Part shown: piece after piece, positions 1 to 9,989 of the stretch
Numbering within the stretch: position 1 is the stretch's first letter
Layout of the letters: each line of letters begins with the position of its first letter
IMG/VR virus record: IMGVR_UViG_3300037137_001027
Location: 1-64,000 of that record
DNA: 64,000 nucleotides
Reading direction: 5' to 3' (one strand)
Source: a virus
Translations under genes and position numbers: made by a program
Notes under the pieces: model-generated
The model's input: only the letters and a program-made list of their open reading frames with translations
Database searches by the model: none
What the model was told of the DNA's origin: nothing

Positions 1-315
1 ATACTGCTAGCTTTACTTAAAGAAAAAGAAAGCGTTGCAATTCAAATCCTAACTAACTTTGGGCTTAATATTGAACAAATAAGGAAAGAAACTTTAAGTT
101 TGTTAGGATATTATGACAAAGATTACCAATTCGATCCTACCACCGATGAAAAAATTAAATCAGTAGTTATTGTAGAAAATGAAATGAAAGATATAATTGG
201 TCGTTATGATACAAGTAATGACGAATTGTTCTTCAACCGCCCTCTTTCTGTTGAAGAAATACAGAGAATTATCAGCGTCCTTAGAAGGATACAAAATGAC
301 CAAAAAGATCGGTGA
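1..315 (+). CDS. Clp N-domain-like protein, 3' end (5' truncated by window)
   Basis: The reading frame is open from base 1, so the gene starts outside the window; the first ATG (100) is probably internal. The upstream codons read LLALLKEKESVAIQILTNFG, followed by IEQIRKETLSLLG. This is the pattern of the second Clp N-terminal repeat (EHLLLALL...VA...L...G.....R......LG) of ClpA/B/C-type proteins. No AAA+ domain follows: about 70 residues of unrelated C-terminal sequence end at the TGA at 313-315. It may be a stand-alone adaptor-binding N-domain. It converges on the minus-strand tail block. Confidence 0.6.
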   Translation: MLLALLKEKESVAIQILTNFGLNIEQIRKETLSLLGYYDKDYQFDPTTDEKIKSVVIVENEMKDIIGRYDTSNDELFFNRPLSVEEIQRIISVLRRIQNDQKDR

Positions 316-324
316 CGCACCTGC

Positions 325-657
325 TTAACCACCCGTAAATCTCGTTGGACCACCACGAACAGTCAACCATTTGTTTAGGTCACTAGCATAGAACGACATA
401 AACCCGCCAGGAGTAAATGTCATTGGACCAGGCAATACTCCAAGTCGGTCCCACGGACAAGGACTGCCAGGTATAAACCAGGAAGGGTATACAAAATTAG
501 AAAGCTTATTAGATTGATAGCTAATTTCACTAACAGGATCACACACTTCTACTATAAAAACTCCTGGCTCGCCCATAAATGTTACTGTTGGTCCGTATCT
601 CCCGTTGGCAGTTGGCTGTGGGTCGGCAAGTATTTCTAATACTTCATGGTCTAACAA
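325..657 (-). CDS. Hypothetical virion/tail protein
   Basis: 110 residues, the last gene of the minus-strand tail block, overlapping the 3' end of the upstream gene by 14 bases. It is rich in proline, glycine and aromatic residues, with no motif I can name. Position suggests a small tail or fibre-tip protein co-expressed with the adhesins. Confidence 0.65.
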   Translation of the reverse strand: MLDHEVLEILADPQPTANGRYGPTVTFMGEPGVFIVEVCDPVSEISYQSNKLSNFVYPSWFIPGSPCPWDRLGVLPGPMTFTPGGFMSFYASDLNKWLTVRGGPTRFTGG

Positions 658-2071
658 GAATATTGTTTTCTAAAAATTCAGGATTAAACGGAGCCGCTGG
701 TTGCGCCAGCTTCCCGTTACAATGACAATATTGTAGTCCACGCTCAAGTAATGTTTGACTTCTACTAATTACCTGCCCTGTTCCAGTGAAAGACTGTTGA
801 ACTCTTACTTTATATCTACCAATACATACAACACACCCTGTTGTTGGCGTAATAGGCGTAATTGCTGCCAATCCTGCCGCCCGCAATGTCATTCTTAAGT
901 ATTTCTTGGCCGTAAATGGCTCTGGTGGAGGCGTTGGCTGACTTAATCCTGCCGCCCGTAGGGTCGCCCTTCTATATTTAGGTGCCGCAAACTTTTTTGG
1001 TCCAGGTGGAGCTTCCATTACCTCAAAATAAACCTGAGTAACTCTAATCTTTGGTGTTGATGGCGCAGGATCAACATTAAATACTTCTGCATACTGCTGA
1101 GTTATTCTTAAATCAGAAGGGTCTGCATACTTTATCCTTCTTATACTGATGCCCTTGGTGGTTGTATATTTGTTTATTGGCGTACAATGCATTATGGAAT
1201 AATTGGTTTGACCCGTATTGTGGAACTGGTGAATATCACCGCGTAAACCATAAGTGCTTGGATAAGTGATTTTCATTAAGCCATCTGCACCACCGCCGCC
1301 GCCGCCAACACCAAATGTACTACCACCACCACCTGCGCCAGCACCTGGATAACCGCCTGGATTACCAGCAGTATTTGGAGCGCCACCAGCACCACCTAAA
1401 CCACCACCTGGCGCAGAACCACCAGCGGCCCCACCAACTGGTGGCACCGAACCTGTCGTTCCATTAAACCCATCAATACCATCAAGTGTTACATTGCCAA
1501 CACTGCTTGCAGCTAATCCACCAGTGCCAGCCGTACTACCAGTAGCACCAACACCGAAATCTGCTAGAACTTGACCGCTGTTAAAATCAGTTGCTGTGCC
1601 ATCAACGCCATCGCCAGTACCACCAGTGCCAATTTGAATTGGATATATAGTAGCAGGTATTACATTTAGAAAAGATGCTGCATAAGCACCCGCTCCACCA
1701 CCGCCGCCACCATTTTCGCCTGCACCGCCGTCTCCACCACCACCGCCACCAGAAACACATTCAACATATATTTCTGTAACTTTAACAGGGATTATCCAGC
1801 TTGTAGTTTCAGTGAAAGTAGCTTGAACCACTCTTCCACAGAATGGAGGAATTGGGGGTACTTCTGGAATAAATGCAGTTGCTAATGCAGCAGCATAATA
1901 AGTGTATTTTGTATACAATGGTGCCGTAAATGGTACAAGAGGAATTGGCGATTCAAGAGGCAACTTCCTTCTCATACCGATGCCTTTGGTCGTAGTCCAT
2001 CTATTAAGCGGCTGACAATGCAGTATGCTTAAATTGGTTTGACCAGTAGTATGAGTCTGATGAGCAAACAT
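644..2071 (-). CDS. Glycine-rich tail adhesin-like protein
   Basis: 475 residues. It begins inside a module (HQTHTTGQTN...TTTKGIGMRRK) that is internal in neighbouring proteins. A SWIIP...IYVEC segment and a long glycine-rich stretch follow (about residues 105-270, many GGGGG runs), typical of the glycine-rich domain of phage receptor-binding proteins, which can fold as packed polyglycine-II helices. A second module copy (HQFHNTGQTN) follows near residue 280, then two similar repeats ending in RATLRAAGL and RMTLRAAGL. A late-promoter-like CGTAAATA lies 10 bases upstream of the start. The role is probably host recognition; that is inference from family. Confidence 0.8.
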   Translation of the reverse strand: MFAHQTHTTGQTNLSILHCQPLNRWTTTKGIGMRRKLPLESPIPLVPFTAPLYTKYTYYAAALATAFIPEVPPIPPFCGRVVQATFTETTSWIIPVKVTEIYVECVSGGGGGGDGGAGENGGGGGGAGAYAASFLNVIPATIYPIQIGTGGTGDGVDGTATDFNSGQVLADFGVGATGSTAGTGGLAASSVGNVTLDGIDGFNGTTGSVPPVGGAAGGSAPGGGLGGAGGAPNTAGNPGGYPGAGAGGGGSTFGVGGGGGGADGLMKITYPSTYGLRGDIHQFHNTGQTNYSIMHCTPINKYTTTKGISIRRIKYADPSDLRITQQYAEVFNVDPAPSTPKIRVTQVYFEVMEAPPGPKKFAAPKYRRATLRAAGLSQPTPPPEPFTAKKYLRMTLRAAGLAAITPITPTTGCVVCIGRYKVRVQQSFTGTGQVISRSQTLLERGLQYCHCNGKLAQPAAPFNPEFLENNILVRP

Positions 2072-2081
2072 ATTATAAACC

Positions 2082-2089
2082 TATTTACG
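2082..2089 (-). promoter_or_regulatory. T4-type late promoter-like octamer (CGTAAATA)
   Basis: On the minus strand CGTAAATAGG lies 10 bases before the ATG at 2071, at the position expected for a T4-like late -10 element (TATAAATA). It sits exactly at the break between two adhesin genes. Confidence 0.4.
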
Positions 2090-4685
2090 AACAAGGAATC
2101 TTTAATCCGAAAAGATTACCCCAGCTAATGCTTACAAAAGCCCCACCGCCAGCGCCAGGAGTGCCACCTGGACCTACGCTTCCACCGCCTCCACCACCGC
2201 CTCCACCGCCATAATTACTGCCAGGATCACCGCTTCCCCCAGCACCAGAGTTGGAAGCAGCACCAGTACCGCCGCCGCCGCCTACACCATTATAAGAGTT
2301 ACCCCCTTGACCACCAGAGCCGCCATCGCCAAATCCAGCATCAAAACAACCACCTGGGTTTCCTAAATTACCATACCAACCTGGATAACCATAGAAAACA
2401 AAATCACCTGTTGCTGTACCGCCTATTTGACCACTACTTGCCTGAAGAATAGGACCAGTGCCAAATTCAGTTACAACTCCAATATAAATGTTTACAGGAT
2501 AAACTTGACCTGGAATTACATTTATAATAGACGCTGCATAGCCACCACCTCCACCGCCATCGCCACCAGTTCCACCAGGACATGGAAAACTGTCACCCGC
2601 AATGCCACCATCAAAACCATTTCCACCATCTGCTTGACATTCAACTAATATCTGACAAACGCCTTCAGGCACGGTCCAAGTTGTGTTTAAATCTCCACCA
2701 CCAGTTGGAACATCAAAGCTTACTGTTGGCATATTTCTAGTTCTGACACAAGGTAATGATAATCCAGGCGGAAGTGGAGGAAGTAATAAAGCAGCACCAA
2801 GAATATACTTCCTTCTCATGCCAATACCTTTAGTGGCTGTAAATTGATTTAATGGAAGATCGTGTGGTATTGTATTAGTTGTTGGACCTGTATTAATGAA
2901 TTGATGGAAATTAAGCGCATACCCATAACCTGGGCCGATCTTAACTATACGGGGCTTTGTATTAATGTTGACAGGAAGTATAAAGCTTATTGTTTCAGGA
3001 TTGTAACCATTTTTGAGGTACAATGTAGGAGTCATCCCAGCTTTCCAAGCTAACCCATAAGGGGTATTGGTAGGCAAGGACATCACCCCCGTCAAAACGC
3101 CGCTAGTGGTGTTAATTGTATTTAGTTCGAAGTCAGGACTTGCTACAGCCCCGTATAATGTATTATTGGTTGGATGAAAAGATATATCAGGAACCTGTTT
3201 ACTGAAACCTGATCCAACAGGAGTTGCGGCACCAGTAATTTTACTAATAGTTACTAAACCTTCCGTGGCACTGCCGCTTACATACCCAAACAAAACAGAG
3301 TCAGAAGGTCTAATAGCAAGAGCAGTAACATGACTATATCCAGTCGCACCAATAGTTGATATTACTGCACCGTTAGCAGGATTAAGTTCATAAAGGGTAG
3401 ATGGATTATTGCCTGCACCACTCACTGCATAAAGGGTTGCCCCGTCAAAGGCCAATGCCGAAATATTGGCGATACCTATATTGCCTAGTTCAGTTGTAGC
3501 ACCCGTAGAAACATCAACAGTAAGTAAATAAGTAGTGCCTGGTGTCGTAGTACGATCAATAGTATAACATATACCGCTACCATCAAAAGCTAATGAATTG
3601 TCAGTAGTTCTAGTAATTGTAACTGAAGCTGCTACCGCGTTTTGTCCTACAAACAAAAACCCACTGGTACTATCCCAGGACATTGCATTAGCTGATTGAT
3701 ATATTCCACCACCAGTATCTAACTTGATTACAAGATTTGATGTAAAGGTAGAATAAATTAATTCATATATTTCTGTACCAGTTACGCTTGTCAAGCCATA
3801 ATACAAGCGGTCGCCAGCATCAATAGCACTTAAAACTGTACCGCCAGGGCTAAAAGAATTAGATGTAGTTAATGTAGATTTAGAAACTTGACGGAGGACA
3901 TTATCTGTCCCCGTCATTAAGTATAAGTTTCCATCCCCGCCATTTTCAATCCAATATGTATATCCAATAGCGGCATTGCTGGTAACAATGCTGTTTAGAT
4001 TGCTATTTGCTACTTTGAATAGAGCATCAAGGGCTGGGACAGCGAAAGTAGGATTTGCGGTTACATAGAAATGGCTTCCGTCATTAGTCATCCATTGACC
4101 AGCCGCCAACAAACCAACCGCTTCACTGTTTCTTGTTCCGCCACCAGAAGTCGTTGCTGAAGTAAAACTAAAGCTGGATTCTGTAAGGGTAGAAAGCCAG
4201 CTATTTTTACCTCCATCAAATCTCAAGCCATAGACTTTGCCGCCAAGAATTCTAGAATCATACCAATCACCAGATATATCATCGCCGTCGTCACCAGGCG
4301 AATAAACAAATGGAGTGCCTGGTTCTGTAAATGTAGAAATAGTTAATCTTCTAATTCCGTTTTGGTTAAAAAATGATGTTGGATTAGCCCAAATACATGT
4401 TATGTAAATGGTATCATTGGTAGGGTCGGCGTTATAAGTAGTTAAGTAGTAATAATCGCCGTTATCAAACGTCGGGCCTGGTCCCGTAAAATGTTTATAC
4501 GCAGTAATGCTCATGGATGATTGGTTGATCCTCAATAATCTAAATCCACCATATCCATTACCACCAACTGTATTAATAGACGCAAAAACATTGGTTCCAT
4601 CTACAGATAGCCGTGGCCAACCACTGTACGGATTAATCCCATTGGCTGCGTCAGTTAAAATTACAGAACCGAGTACGCTCCACAT
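2085..4685 (-). CDS. Tail fibre-like protein: beta-propeller region plus glycine-rich adhesin domain
   Basis: 866 residues. The N-terminal 560 or so contain repeated strands of the type LAFDGATLYAVSG / LYELNPANGAVISTIG / LAIRPSDSVLFGYVSG, a propeller-like or DUF4394-like repeat pattern. A copy of the HQ...TATKGIGMRRK module follows near residue 600, then a TTWTVPEGV...ILVECQADG segment and a glycine-rich domain ending in ISWGNLFGLKIPCS. In the paralogous gene at 5195-7876 the same ISWGNPFGL sequence runs straight into the next module, so this C-terminus looks like a fission point. Late virion gene. Confidence 0.8.
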   Translation of the reverse strand: MWSVLGSVILTDAANGINPYSGWPRLSVDGTNVFASINTVGGNGYGGFRLLRINQSSMSITAYKHFTGPGPTFDNGDYYYLTTYNADPTNDTIYITCIWANPTSFFNQNGIRRLTISTFTEPGTPFVYSPGDDGDDISGDWYDSRILGGKVYGLRFDGGKNSWLSTLTESSFSFTSATTSGGGTRNSEAVGLLAAGQWMTNDGSHFYVTANPTFAVPALDALFKVANSNLNSIVTSNAAIGYTYWIENGGDGNLYLMTGTDNVLRQVSKSTLTTSNSFSPGGTVLSAIDAGDRLYYGLTSVTGTEIYELIYSTFTSNLVIKLDTGGGIYQSANAMSWDSTSGFLFVGQNAVAASVTITRTTDNSLAFDGSGICYTIDRTTTPGTTYLLTVDVSTGATTELGNIGIANISALAFDGATLYAVSGAGNNPSTLYELNPANGAVISTIGATGYSHVTALAIRPSDSVLFGYVSGSATEGLVTISKITGAATPVGSGFSKQVPDISFHPTNNTLYGAVASPDFELNTINTTSGVLTGVMSLPTNTPYGLAWKAGMTPTLYLKNGYNPETISFILPVNINTKPRIVKIGPGYGYALNFHQFINTGPTTNTIPHDLPLNQFTATKGIGMRRKYILGAALLLPPLPPGLSLPCVRTRNMPTVSFDVPTGGGDLNTTWTVPEGVCQILVECQADGGNGFDGGIAGDSFPCPGGTGGDGGGGGGYAASIINVIPGQVYPVNIYIGVVTEFGTGPILQASSGQIGGTATGDFVFYGYPGWYGNLGNPGGCFDAGFGDGGSGGQGGNSYNGVGGGGGTGAASNSGAGGSGDPGSNYGGGGGGGGGGSVGPGGTPGAGGGAFVSISWGNLFGLKIPCS

Positions 4686-4709
4686 TAAATTTCCTTATAC
4701 AGCATTAAG

Positions 4710-5138
4710 TTATACAGTTGAAAGCTTCTTGCCCTCGAAGATAACGCTGAAGTTAGCGCCAGATGCATCCAAAGCATCACCTGTGCTATTAACAACCATT
4801 AGCTTCCATCTTGAAGGTAATACTTCAATGCTCATGCTTACAACCTGAGTTGTAGCTGATACTGTAGCTGGGAAATTGTCGATCAAGGTGGCTGTTGCAG
4901 CAACACCATCATCATACAAAGTGCCAGTACCATCAAGACTTCGCACCATGTAAACATCCAAGGTGCCGCTGCCTGAAACCGCTGCTCCTGTCTTGAACTT
5001 AATCTGAACATCAGCACCAATGTACAAAGTGGTGGAGTTGTCGATTGCGCTGGATAAAACGGTTGCTGCGTTTGCCAAGCTAGCTAGAGTAATCGTGATT
5101 GATTGATTACTCGTTAAATTCTGCTGAATTGTTGCCAT
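4710..5138 (-). CDS. Small virion structural protein
   Basis: 142 residues, threonine-, serine- and alanine-rich, with a predicted all-beta look (LYIGADVQIKFKTGAA, GTLDVYMVRSLDG). Such proteins accompany phage tail or decoration genes; the exact role is unknown. A clear Shine-Dalgarno (aaggag on the minus strand) precedes the start. It lies between the two adhesin genes. Confidence 0.7.
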   Translation of the reverse strand: MATIQQNLTSNQSITITLASLANAATVLSSAIDNSTTLYIGADVQIKFKTGAAVSGSGTLDVYMVRSLDGTGTLYDDGVAATATLIDNFPATVSATTQVVSMSIEVLPSRWKLMVVNSTGDALDASGANFSVIFEGKKLSTV

Positions 5139-5194
5139 ATATCTCCTTATTAATACTGTTGGCTTAACCTATATATCTACTTCTTATTCTATTT

Positions 5195-7876
5195 TTAATC
5201 AAATTGACAATTACATGATCGTTTATTTATATAAATAGGTATAGGAATAATAGGTGGAGCGGGCAACATAGCCGCTGCCAAAATATACTTCCTTCTTAAA
5301 CCTATACCCTTAGTAGTTGTATATTGGTTTAATGGTGTGCAATGTAATAAACTAAAGTTAGTTTGAGTAGTTGTATGAGTCTGGTGAGTATCTCCCTCAA
5401 ATCCGAAGAAACTTCTCCAGCTAATACGAATAAAAGCTGCACCACCAAGACCCCCAAAGCCAGGAGTTTCCATACTGCCACTACCGCCGCCGCCACCACC
5501 ACCACCAGCACCCCAATTGCTACCATTTGTACCATTGGTAGCTGGTGGACCTGGAAATGTTATTGAGCCAGCACCGCCACTGCCGCCAGCACTAGCATAA
5601 CCACTATCACCACCCGCACCACCATTACCACCATTGCCAATTGGCGTAGGGATACCTGGCTGGCCTGACCAACCAGGAGTGCCTGGAATTGCAAGATCGC
5701 CACTAGCACCACCACCAAGTCCACCACTACTTGCCTGGACAAGTGGAGAAGGACCAAATTCTGTTGTAACCCCAATATTACTGGTTAAGGTATAAGTAAC
5801 ACCAGGAATAACATTTATAATAGAAGATGCATACCCGCCACCAGTACCACCAGTACCACCCTGACCACCATTGCCATCACTGCCCAAATCACCATTATTG
5901 CCGTTTGCCCCGTCTGCTTGACATTCAACCAATATTTGGTAAACGCCAAATGGAACAGTCCAAGTGGTTTCTCCCTCTACAAAATCTTCAAATGATGAGT
6001 AAAGTCTAGTGCAAAGCAAAGTAAGATGAGGTGGGAATGGAGGAGGCAGCATCGCCGCCCCCAAGATTGCTTTCCTTCTCATACCAATGCCTTTAGTGGT
6101 TGTATATTGGTTTAATGGCGTGCAATTAGATACGGTAAAATTAGTTTGAGTGGTTGTGTGAGTCTGGTGAGCAAATCCATTTAATCCAAAAGGATTACCC
6201 CAACTAATCTCAATAAAACCAGCACCACCAACGCCGCCAACACCACCGCCAGAACCACCACCGCCACCACCACCGCCTGACCCTAATGTACCAGGCAAAC
6301 CAGGATTACCTGGAGTACAGGAACCAGCACCACCAGTAATTGTGGCAGATGCGCCACCAGCACCATATAATATGATATTACCGCAAGTGTTACCCCCATC
6401 TGGTATTAAATAAAATATAGGAGCTTCAAATTCTATAGTTATCATACCCCAGCCGCCGCAACAACTACCACCACCCCATGAAGTAGCATCTTTTGGGCAA
6501 GTACCATAATCTCCATCTCCAACAAATTCACTACCATTCCAGGTTAAAGTCTTTGTAAATGGACCGCCACAACCAGCTAAGTCGCCCGCATCATTAAAGA
6601 CAACTGTTACTGTCGCGCCGAAACTACAGCCTGGAAAGCCTATTCCACCAGCACCACCAAATGCTCCACTTCCAGCAAAACCACCAGCAGCGCCGTTATA
6701 AGGTGGTGGAACAAACGAATTACCGCCATTTGCCGTATATTGACCTAATGCACCACTACCTGGACCAAAATTAACACCTGCATAACCAATAACAGTACCG
6801 CCTGGACCGCTAAACAAAGTATCTGTGCCTGTTCCACCACTACCAACTGTAATATTATAAGTTTGTCCTGGCAGAACTGGTAAAAGGGAAACAGCATAAC
6901 CACCGCCACCGCCACCAATAGTACCACCAGCACAACTACCAGCATCACCACCATTACCACCTTCACCTTGAGCTTTTACCAAGACATTATAAACTCCAGG
7001 TGGGACAGTCCATGTAGTTGTGGTGGTGGAAACATGACTAACTGTTTGGGTATTTATACACTCAGGTAAGCTAGGTGGTAAAGGTAATAACCCAACACTA
7101 CCAAGGAACCACTTCCTTCTTAAACCAATACCTCTGGTTACTGTATATTGGTTTAATGGAACATCATGTGGTATAGGACCATAAGGGGAGGAAATCGGAC
7201 CAGGATTAGGTCCGTGAGGAGAAGGTCCGCCATGTCGTTGATGTGGTGGATTAGTAGTAAATCCATAAACTGTATAATATGATATTTTAACCGCGCCATC
7301 TGCGCCAGTGCCGCCGAAACCATTGCCGCTTAACCCACCACCACCACCACCACCACCACCACCATAAGGATTACCAACGCTACCATTGCCAAAAATAGGT
7401 GCGCCGCCAGCACCACCTGTGCCACCTAATCCGCCTGCTGCTCCACCTACAGAGCCAGCGACAGAAACGCTTTGAACACCATCAATGCCATCAAAACCGT
7501 TAATTGTAATATCACCAACACTATTACTGGCAAGACCGCCAGCCCCACCTGTGCCACCTATATCGCCAGCACCTATGCCACCATAAACCCCAAAATCTGC
7601 TAAAATTAAACCAGAATCAAAGCTAGTTGATCCCGCATCGTTAAATGGTAGTCCACCAGCACCAATCTCTATAGTGTGTGTATTGCCAGGATATGTAACT
7701 ATTGTTGATGCAGCATAAGCACCACCACCGCCACCTGCACCACCACCACCACTGTCATCATCAGTAGAATCATTGCCATCACCACCACCACCACCACCAC
7801 CAACGCATTCTACAAAAAGTGAGAAAACGCCTGGAGGAACTGTAAATATCCCATTTGTTGTAAACAATACTTGCAT
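5195..7876 (-). CDS. Large multi-module glycine-rich adhesin
   Basis: 893 residues built from three repeats of the same architecture: a (W/F)TVP.GV...VEC segment, a glycine-rich domain, then the module HQ(T/R)H...PLNQYT(T/V)(T)(K/R)GIG(M/L)RRK followed by a proline-rich linker. Module copies lie near residues 210, 565 and 840. The glycine-rich parts resemble the Gly-rich domain of phage receptor-binding proteins. Very similar modules in three adjacent genes suggest duplication and recombination. Antisense open frames here are compositional artefacts. Confidence 0.8.
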   Translation of the reverse strand: MQVLFTTNGIFTVPPGVFSLFVECVGGGGGGGDGNDSTDDDSGGGGAGGGGGAYAASTIVTYPGNTHTIEIGAGGLPFNDAGSTSFDSGLILADFGVYGGIGAGDIGGTGGAGGLASNSVGDITINGFDGIDGVQSVSVAGSVGGAAGGLGGTGGAGGAPIFGNGSVGNPYGGGGGGGGGGLSGNGFGGTGADGAVKISYYTVYGFTTNPPHQRHGGPSPHGPNPGPISSPYGPIPHDVPLNQYTVTRGIGLRRKWFLGSVGLLPLPPSLPECINTQTVSHVSTTTTTWTVPPGVYNVLVKAQGEGGNGGDAGSCAGGTIGGGGGGYAVSLLPVLPGQTYNITVGSGGTGTDTLFSGPGGTVIGYAGVNFGPGSGALGQYTANGGNSFVPPPYNGAAGGFAGSGAFGGAGGIGFPGCSFGATVTVVFNDAGDLAGCGGPFTKTLTWNGSEFVGDGDYGTCPKDATSWGGGSCCGGWGMITIEFEAPIFYLIPDGGNTCGNIILYGAGGASATITGGAGSCTPGNPGLPGTLGSGGGGGGGGSGGGVGGVGGAGFIEISWGNPFGLNGFAHQTHTTTQTNFTVSNCTPLNQYTTTKGIGMRRKAILGAAMLPPPFPPHLTLLCTRLYSSFEDFVEGETTWTVPFGVYQILVECQADGANGNNGDLGSDGNGGQGGTGGTGGGYASSIINVIPGVTYTLTSNIGVTTEFGPSPLVQASSGGLGGGASGDLAIPGTPGWSGQPGIPTPIGNGGNGGAGGDSGYASAGGSGGAGSITFPGPPATNGTNGSNWGAGGGGGGGGSGSMETPGFGGLGGAAFIRISWRSFFGFEGDTHQTHTTTQTNFSLLHCTPLNQYTTTKGIGLRRKYILAAAMLPAPPIIPIPIYINKRSCNCQFD
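5224..5237. promoter_or_regulatory. Palindromic TATTTATATAAATA, late-promoter-like on both strands
   Basis: The sequence contains TATAAATA on both strands. The minus-strand copy lies about 86 bases upstream of the gene starting at 5138 and inside the 3' end of the preceding gene. It matches the T4 late promoter octamer; no function is demonstrated. Confidence 0.35.
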
Positions 7877-7915
7877 AATTTACCTATATGTGGATTGATA
7901 GACTTAATGCTGAAA

Positions 7916-8905
7916 TTATATATCTACCTCTGCACCTATTTGTAGGCTATTAACTAAAGTCTCATCCCAAGGATTATTAGTCACAGGTTCCCGCTCGAAA
8001 ATATATTGATACTCTAAATAGCTACTGGTCACAGGGGTAGTTGTGCCAGACCCTAAATTTATGCCACTTTTAGCCAAAGGTATAAATCCTATAGAACCAG
8101 TATTATCTTTTCTGGCTACTGTATTAACCGCAATGCCTGGAATAACAATCGTTTGTCCAACAGGCATATCAGCTATTGTGTATAAATCCTGGTCAGTATC
8201 AACACCACTATAAACATAACTTGTATCACCATCAAAAGGTTGCTCAATAACTGCCTGCCAATTAGTAGCGGCTCCAAACAAACTAAAATCTGTTACGGCA
8301 CCTGGGCCATCAGGGAATAAAGTTAATATCTCGCCATCTTCTATAAAGCTTGTATTATATGTTCCTGTGTTATCACAAATATATAAATCATCATAACCTA
8401 TGGTATTGACTCCATCGCCATTTAGTACAAAACCACTTCCTGAACCCGAACCTAGTAATACAAAACCTGCTGGAGAAGAAAATATCTGTTCTCCGTTCAT
8501 ACGAACTAAAATATTTCCTGCTGCACTCGATGAAAAATTCAATATTGAGACTTCAAAATATATCCAGGTATTTAATGGAATAGGGGAACTTGAATAGGCG
8601 ACGGTACTAGAGGTTATAAATAATAAGGAATTGGTAGGATTGGTTCCTATATCCATTATGTAACTATCGGTATTATCACGCCATTGCATGAAGGCTCCAC
8701 CAGCTTCAGGCAATATTAATGAAAATCCAGCAGTCAAACCCGTTGATGCTCCTACTAATTTCTTAAGTGTGGTTGTACCAAGAAATGCCGCATTGCCACT
8801 AAACCTTCCACTTCCAAGTGTAACCACATTGGCGTTATCCCACTTATATGAAGATTGGAAACTTACAGCACCATATGAGTCGAATCCTTCTAAAAATTTC
8901 ATCAT
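7916..8905 (-). CDS. EGFDSY-type virion protein (lectin-fold-like), copy 2
   Basis: 329 residues. It starts MMKFLEGFDSYG and aligns by eye with the adjacent upstream gene through EGFDSY, Y(K)W, TG(L/F)..GF and the YDD(L/V)YICD(N/T)TG segment. This pattern occurs in phage structural proteins predicted to have a concanavalin-like (LamG) fold. Its start overlaps the stop of the upstream gene by four bases, so translation is probably coupled. Tandem paralogues may form a hetero-oligomer. Confidence 0.75.
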   Translation of the reverse strand: MMKFLEGFDSYGAVSFQSSYKWDNANVVTLGSGRFSGNAAFLGTTTLKKLVGASTGLTAGFSLILPEAGGAFMQWRDNTDSYIMDIGTNPTNSLLFITSSTVAYSSSPIPLNTWIYFEVSILNFSSSAAGNILVRMNGEQIFSSPAGFVLLGSGSGSGFVLNGDGVNTIGYDDLYICDNTGTYNTSFIEDGEILTLFPDGPGAVTDFSLFGAATNWQAVIEQPFDGDTSYVYSGVDTDQDLYTIADMPVGQTIVIPGIAVNTVARKDNTGSIGFIPLAKSGINLGSGTTTPVTSSYLEYQYIFEREPVTNNPWDETLVNSLQIGAEVDI

Positions 8906-9918
8906 GTTATTTTTACTCCAGCTTGCAAATTGTTTACATCAGTTTCGTTCCAAGGCATTGTGGTTATTGGGTTTACATCTAAAAGCCTTTGAAAAGTTTG
9001 ATAGCCAGATGGAACATAATGGTTATTACCATCGCTATCAGTTGCGGCGACTCTTACAGGGAGTTTGACATGGCCATAGCCAGATTTATCTTTTCTGACT
9101 ATTGCATTAATTACGACTGCTGCTACGGAGTCACCTGGGGTTAAAACTAAACCACCGCCTTTATACAAATCTTTATCTCCAAGTACATTTGATTCTACAT
9201 AAGTGGCATCTGGTGTAAGTACAGGATTATTTACTGCTTGATAATTAGTTCCAGCACCGACAGGGGTAAATTGGGTTATAAATCCATTGGCTGTTGGGAA
9301 GAAGGTATTTATCTTAACCGCACCAAGAAAATTGTTATTATAAGAGCCAGTGGTATCGCAGATATAAACGTCGTCATATTGTTGATTACCACGGGCATAA
9401 AATACACAACTGCATACTTTATTGTTAGCTCCGCTATTAAAATTTCTGGTTCCAGGGCTGGTATAGAATGTAGAAACAAGCGGCCCAACAGTACCCCTTG
9501 CTAATAAACTGCCAGCAGGAGCCGCATTGATAGCATTAAGTAATTTTACTTCTAAGTAGCTCCATTGATTAAGTGGCAAAGTAAAAGTTGTAATATCAGT
9601 ATTAGCGTTTAGGTAATCTGAAATATAAACAGTGTTATAGCCCATCATACCTATAGTGGCTACTGCTTCGTCTGCTTGGTTATTAAAAGTAGCTACCACG
9701 TAATTAAGGTCGCCAGTGTTGGTTGGTTTGATTGCAAAACCTAGAATTAGGCTTGTGGAATTTGTTATAGTTTTAGGGACAACATCGGCATAGGCGGGTT
9801 GCATACCATAGCCAGTTCTGCCTGTAATACGGGGTGCGGTTGTTTGACGATTCCATTTATACCAGAGGGGAATTGGGTTAGGATATGAGTCAAAACCTTC
9901 TGTAAATAATAAAGCCAT
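8902..9918 (-). CDS. EGFDSY-type virion protein (lectin-fold-like), copy 1
   Basis: 338 residues, first gene of the minus-strand block. Its N-terminus (LLFTEGFDSYPNPIPLWYKW) and the internal YDDVYICDTTGSYN motif match the following gene. Probably a tail or baseplate-associated structural protein. It is divergent from the early gene at 9990, with 71 bases between them. Confidence 0.75.
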   Translation of the reverse strand: MALLFTEGFDSYPNPIPLWYKWNRQTTAPRITGRTGYGMQPAYADVVPKTITNSTSLILGFAIKPTNTGDLNYVVATFNNQADEAVATIGMMGYNTVYISDYLNANTDITTFTLPLNQWSYLEVKLLNAINAAPAGSLLARGTVGPLVSTFYTSPGTRNFNSGANNKVCSCVFYARGNQQYDDVYICDTTGSYNNNFLGAVKINTFFPTANGFITQFTPVGAGTNYQAVNNPVLTPDATYVESNVLGDKDLYKGGGLVLTPGDSVAAVVINAIVRKDKSGYGHVKLPVRVAATDSDGNNHYVPSGYQTFQRLLDVNPITTMPWNETDVNNLQAGVKIT

Positions 9919-9944
9919 ACCTTATGTATGGTGAAAAATTCCTT

Positions 9945-9972
9945 TTTACAATTAGAGAATTTGTAGTATAAT
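9945..9972 (+). promoter_or_regulatory. Sigma70-like early promoter 1
   Basis: TTTACA (9945-9950), a 16-base spacer ending in TTGTAG, and TATAAT (9967-9972). A Shine-Dalgarno (aggagga) and the ATG at 9990 follow directly. One of six promoters of the same design in this window. Confidence 0.75.
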
Positions 9973-9989
9973 GGTGTAGGAGGACGACC

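Noticed and set aside
5329-7000. Several plus- and minus-strand small frames inside the glycine-rich adhesin genes
   Set aside because: GGN/CCN-rich sequence keeps all frames open; they have no start signals and overlap a clearly coding frame.
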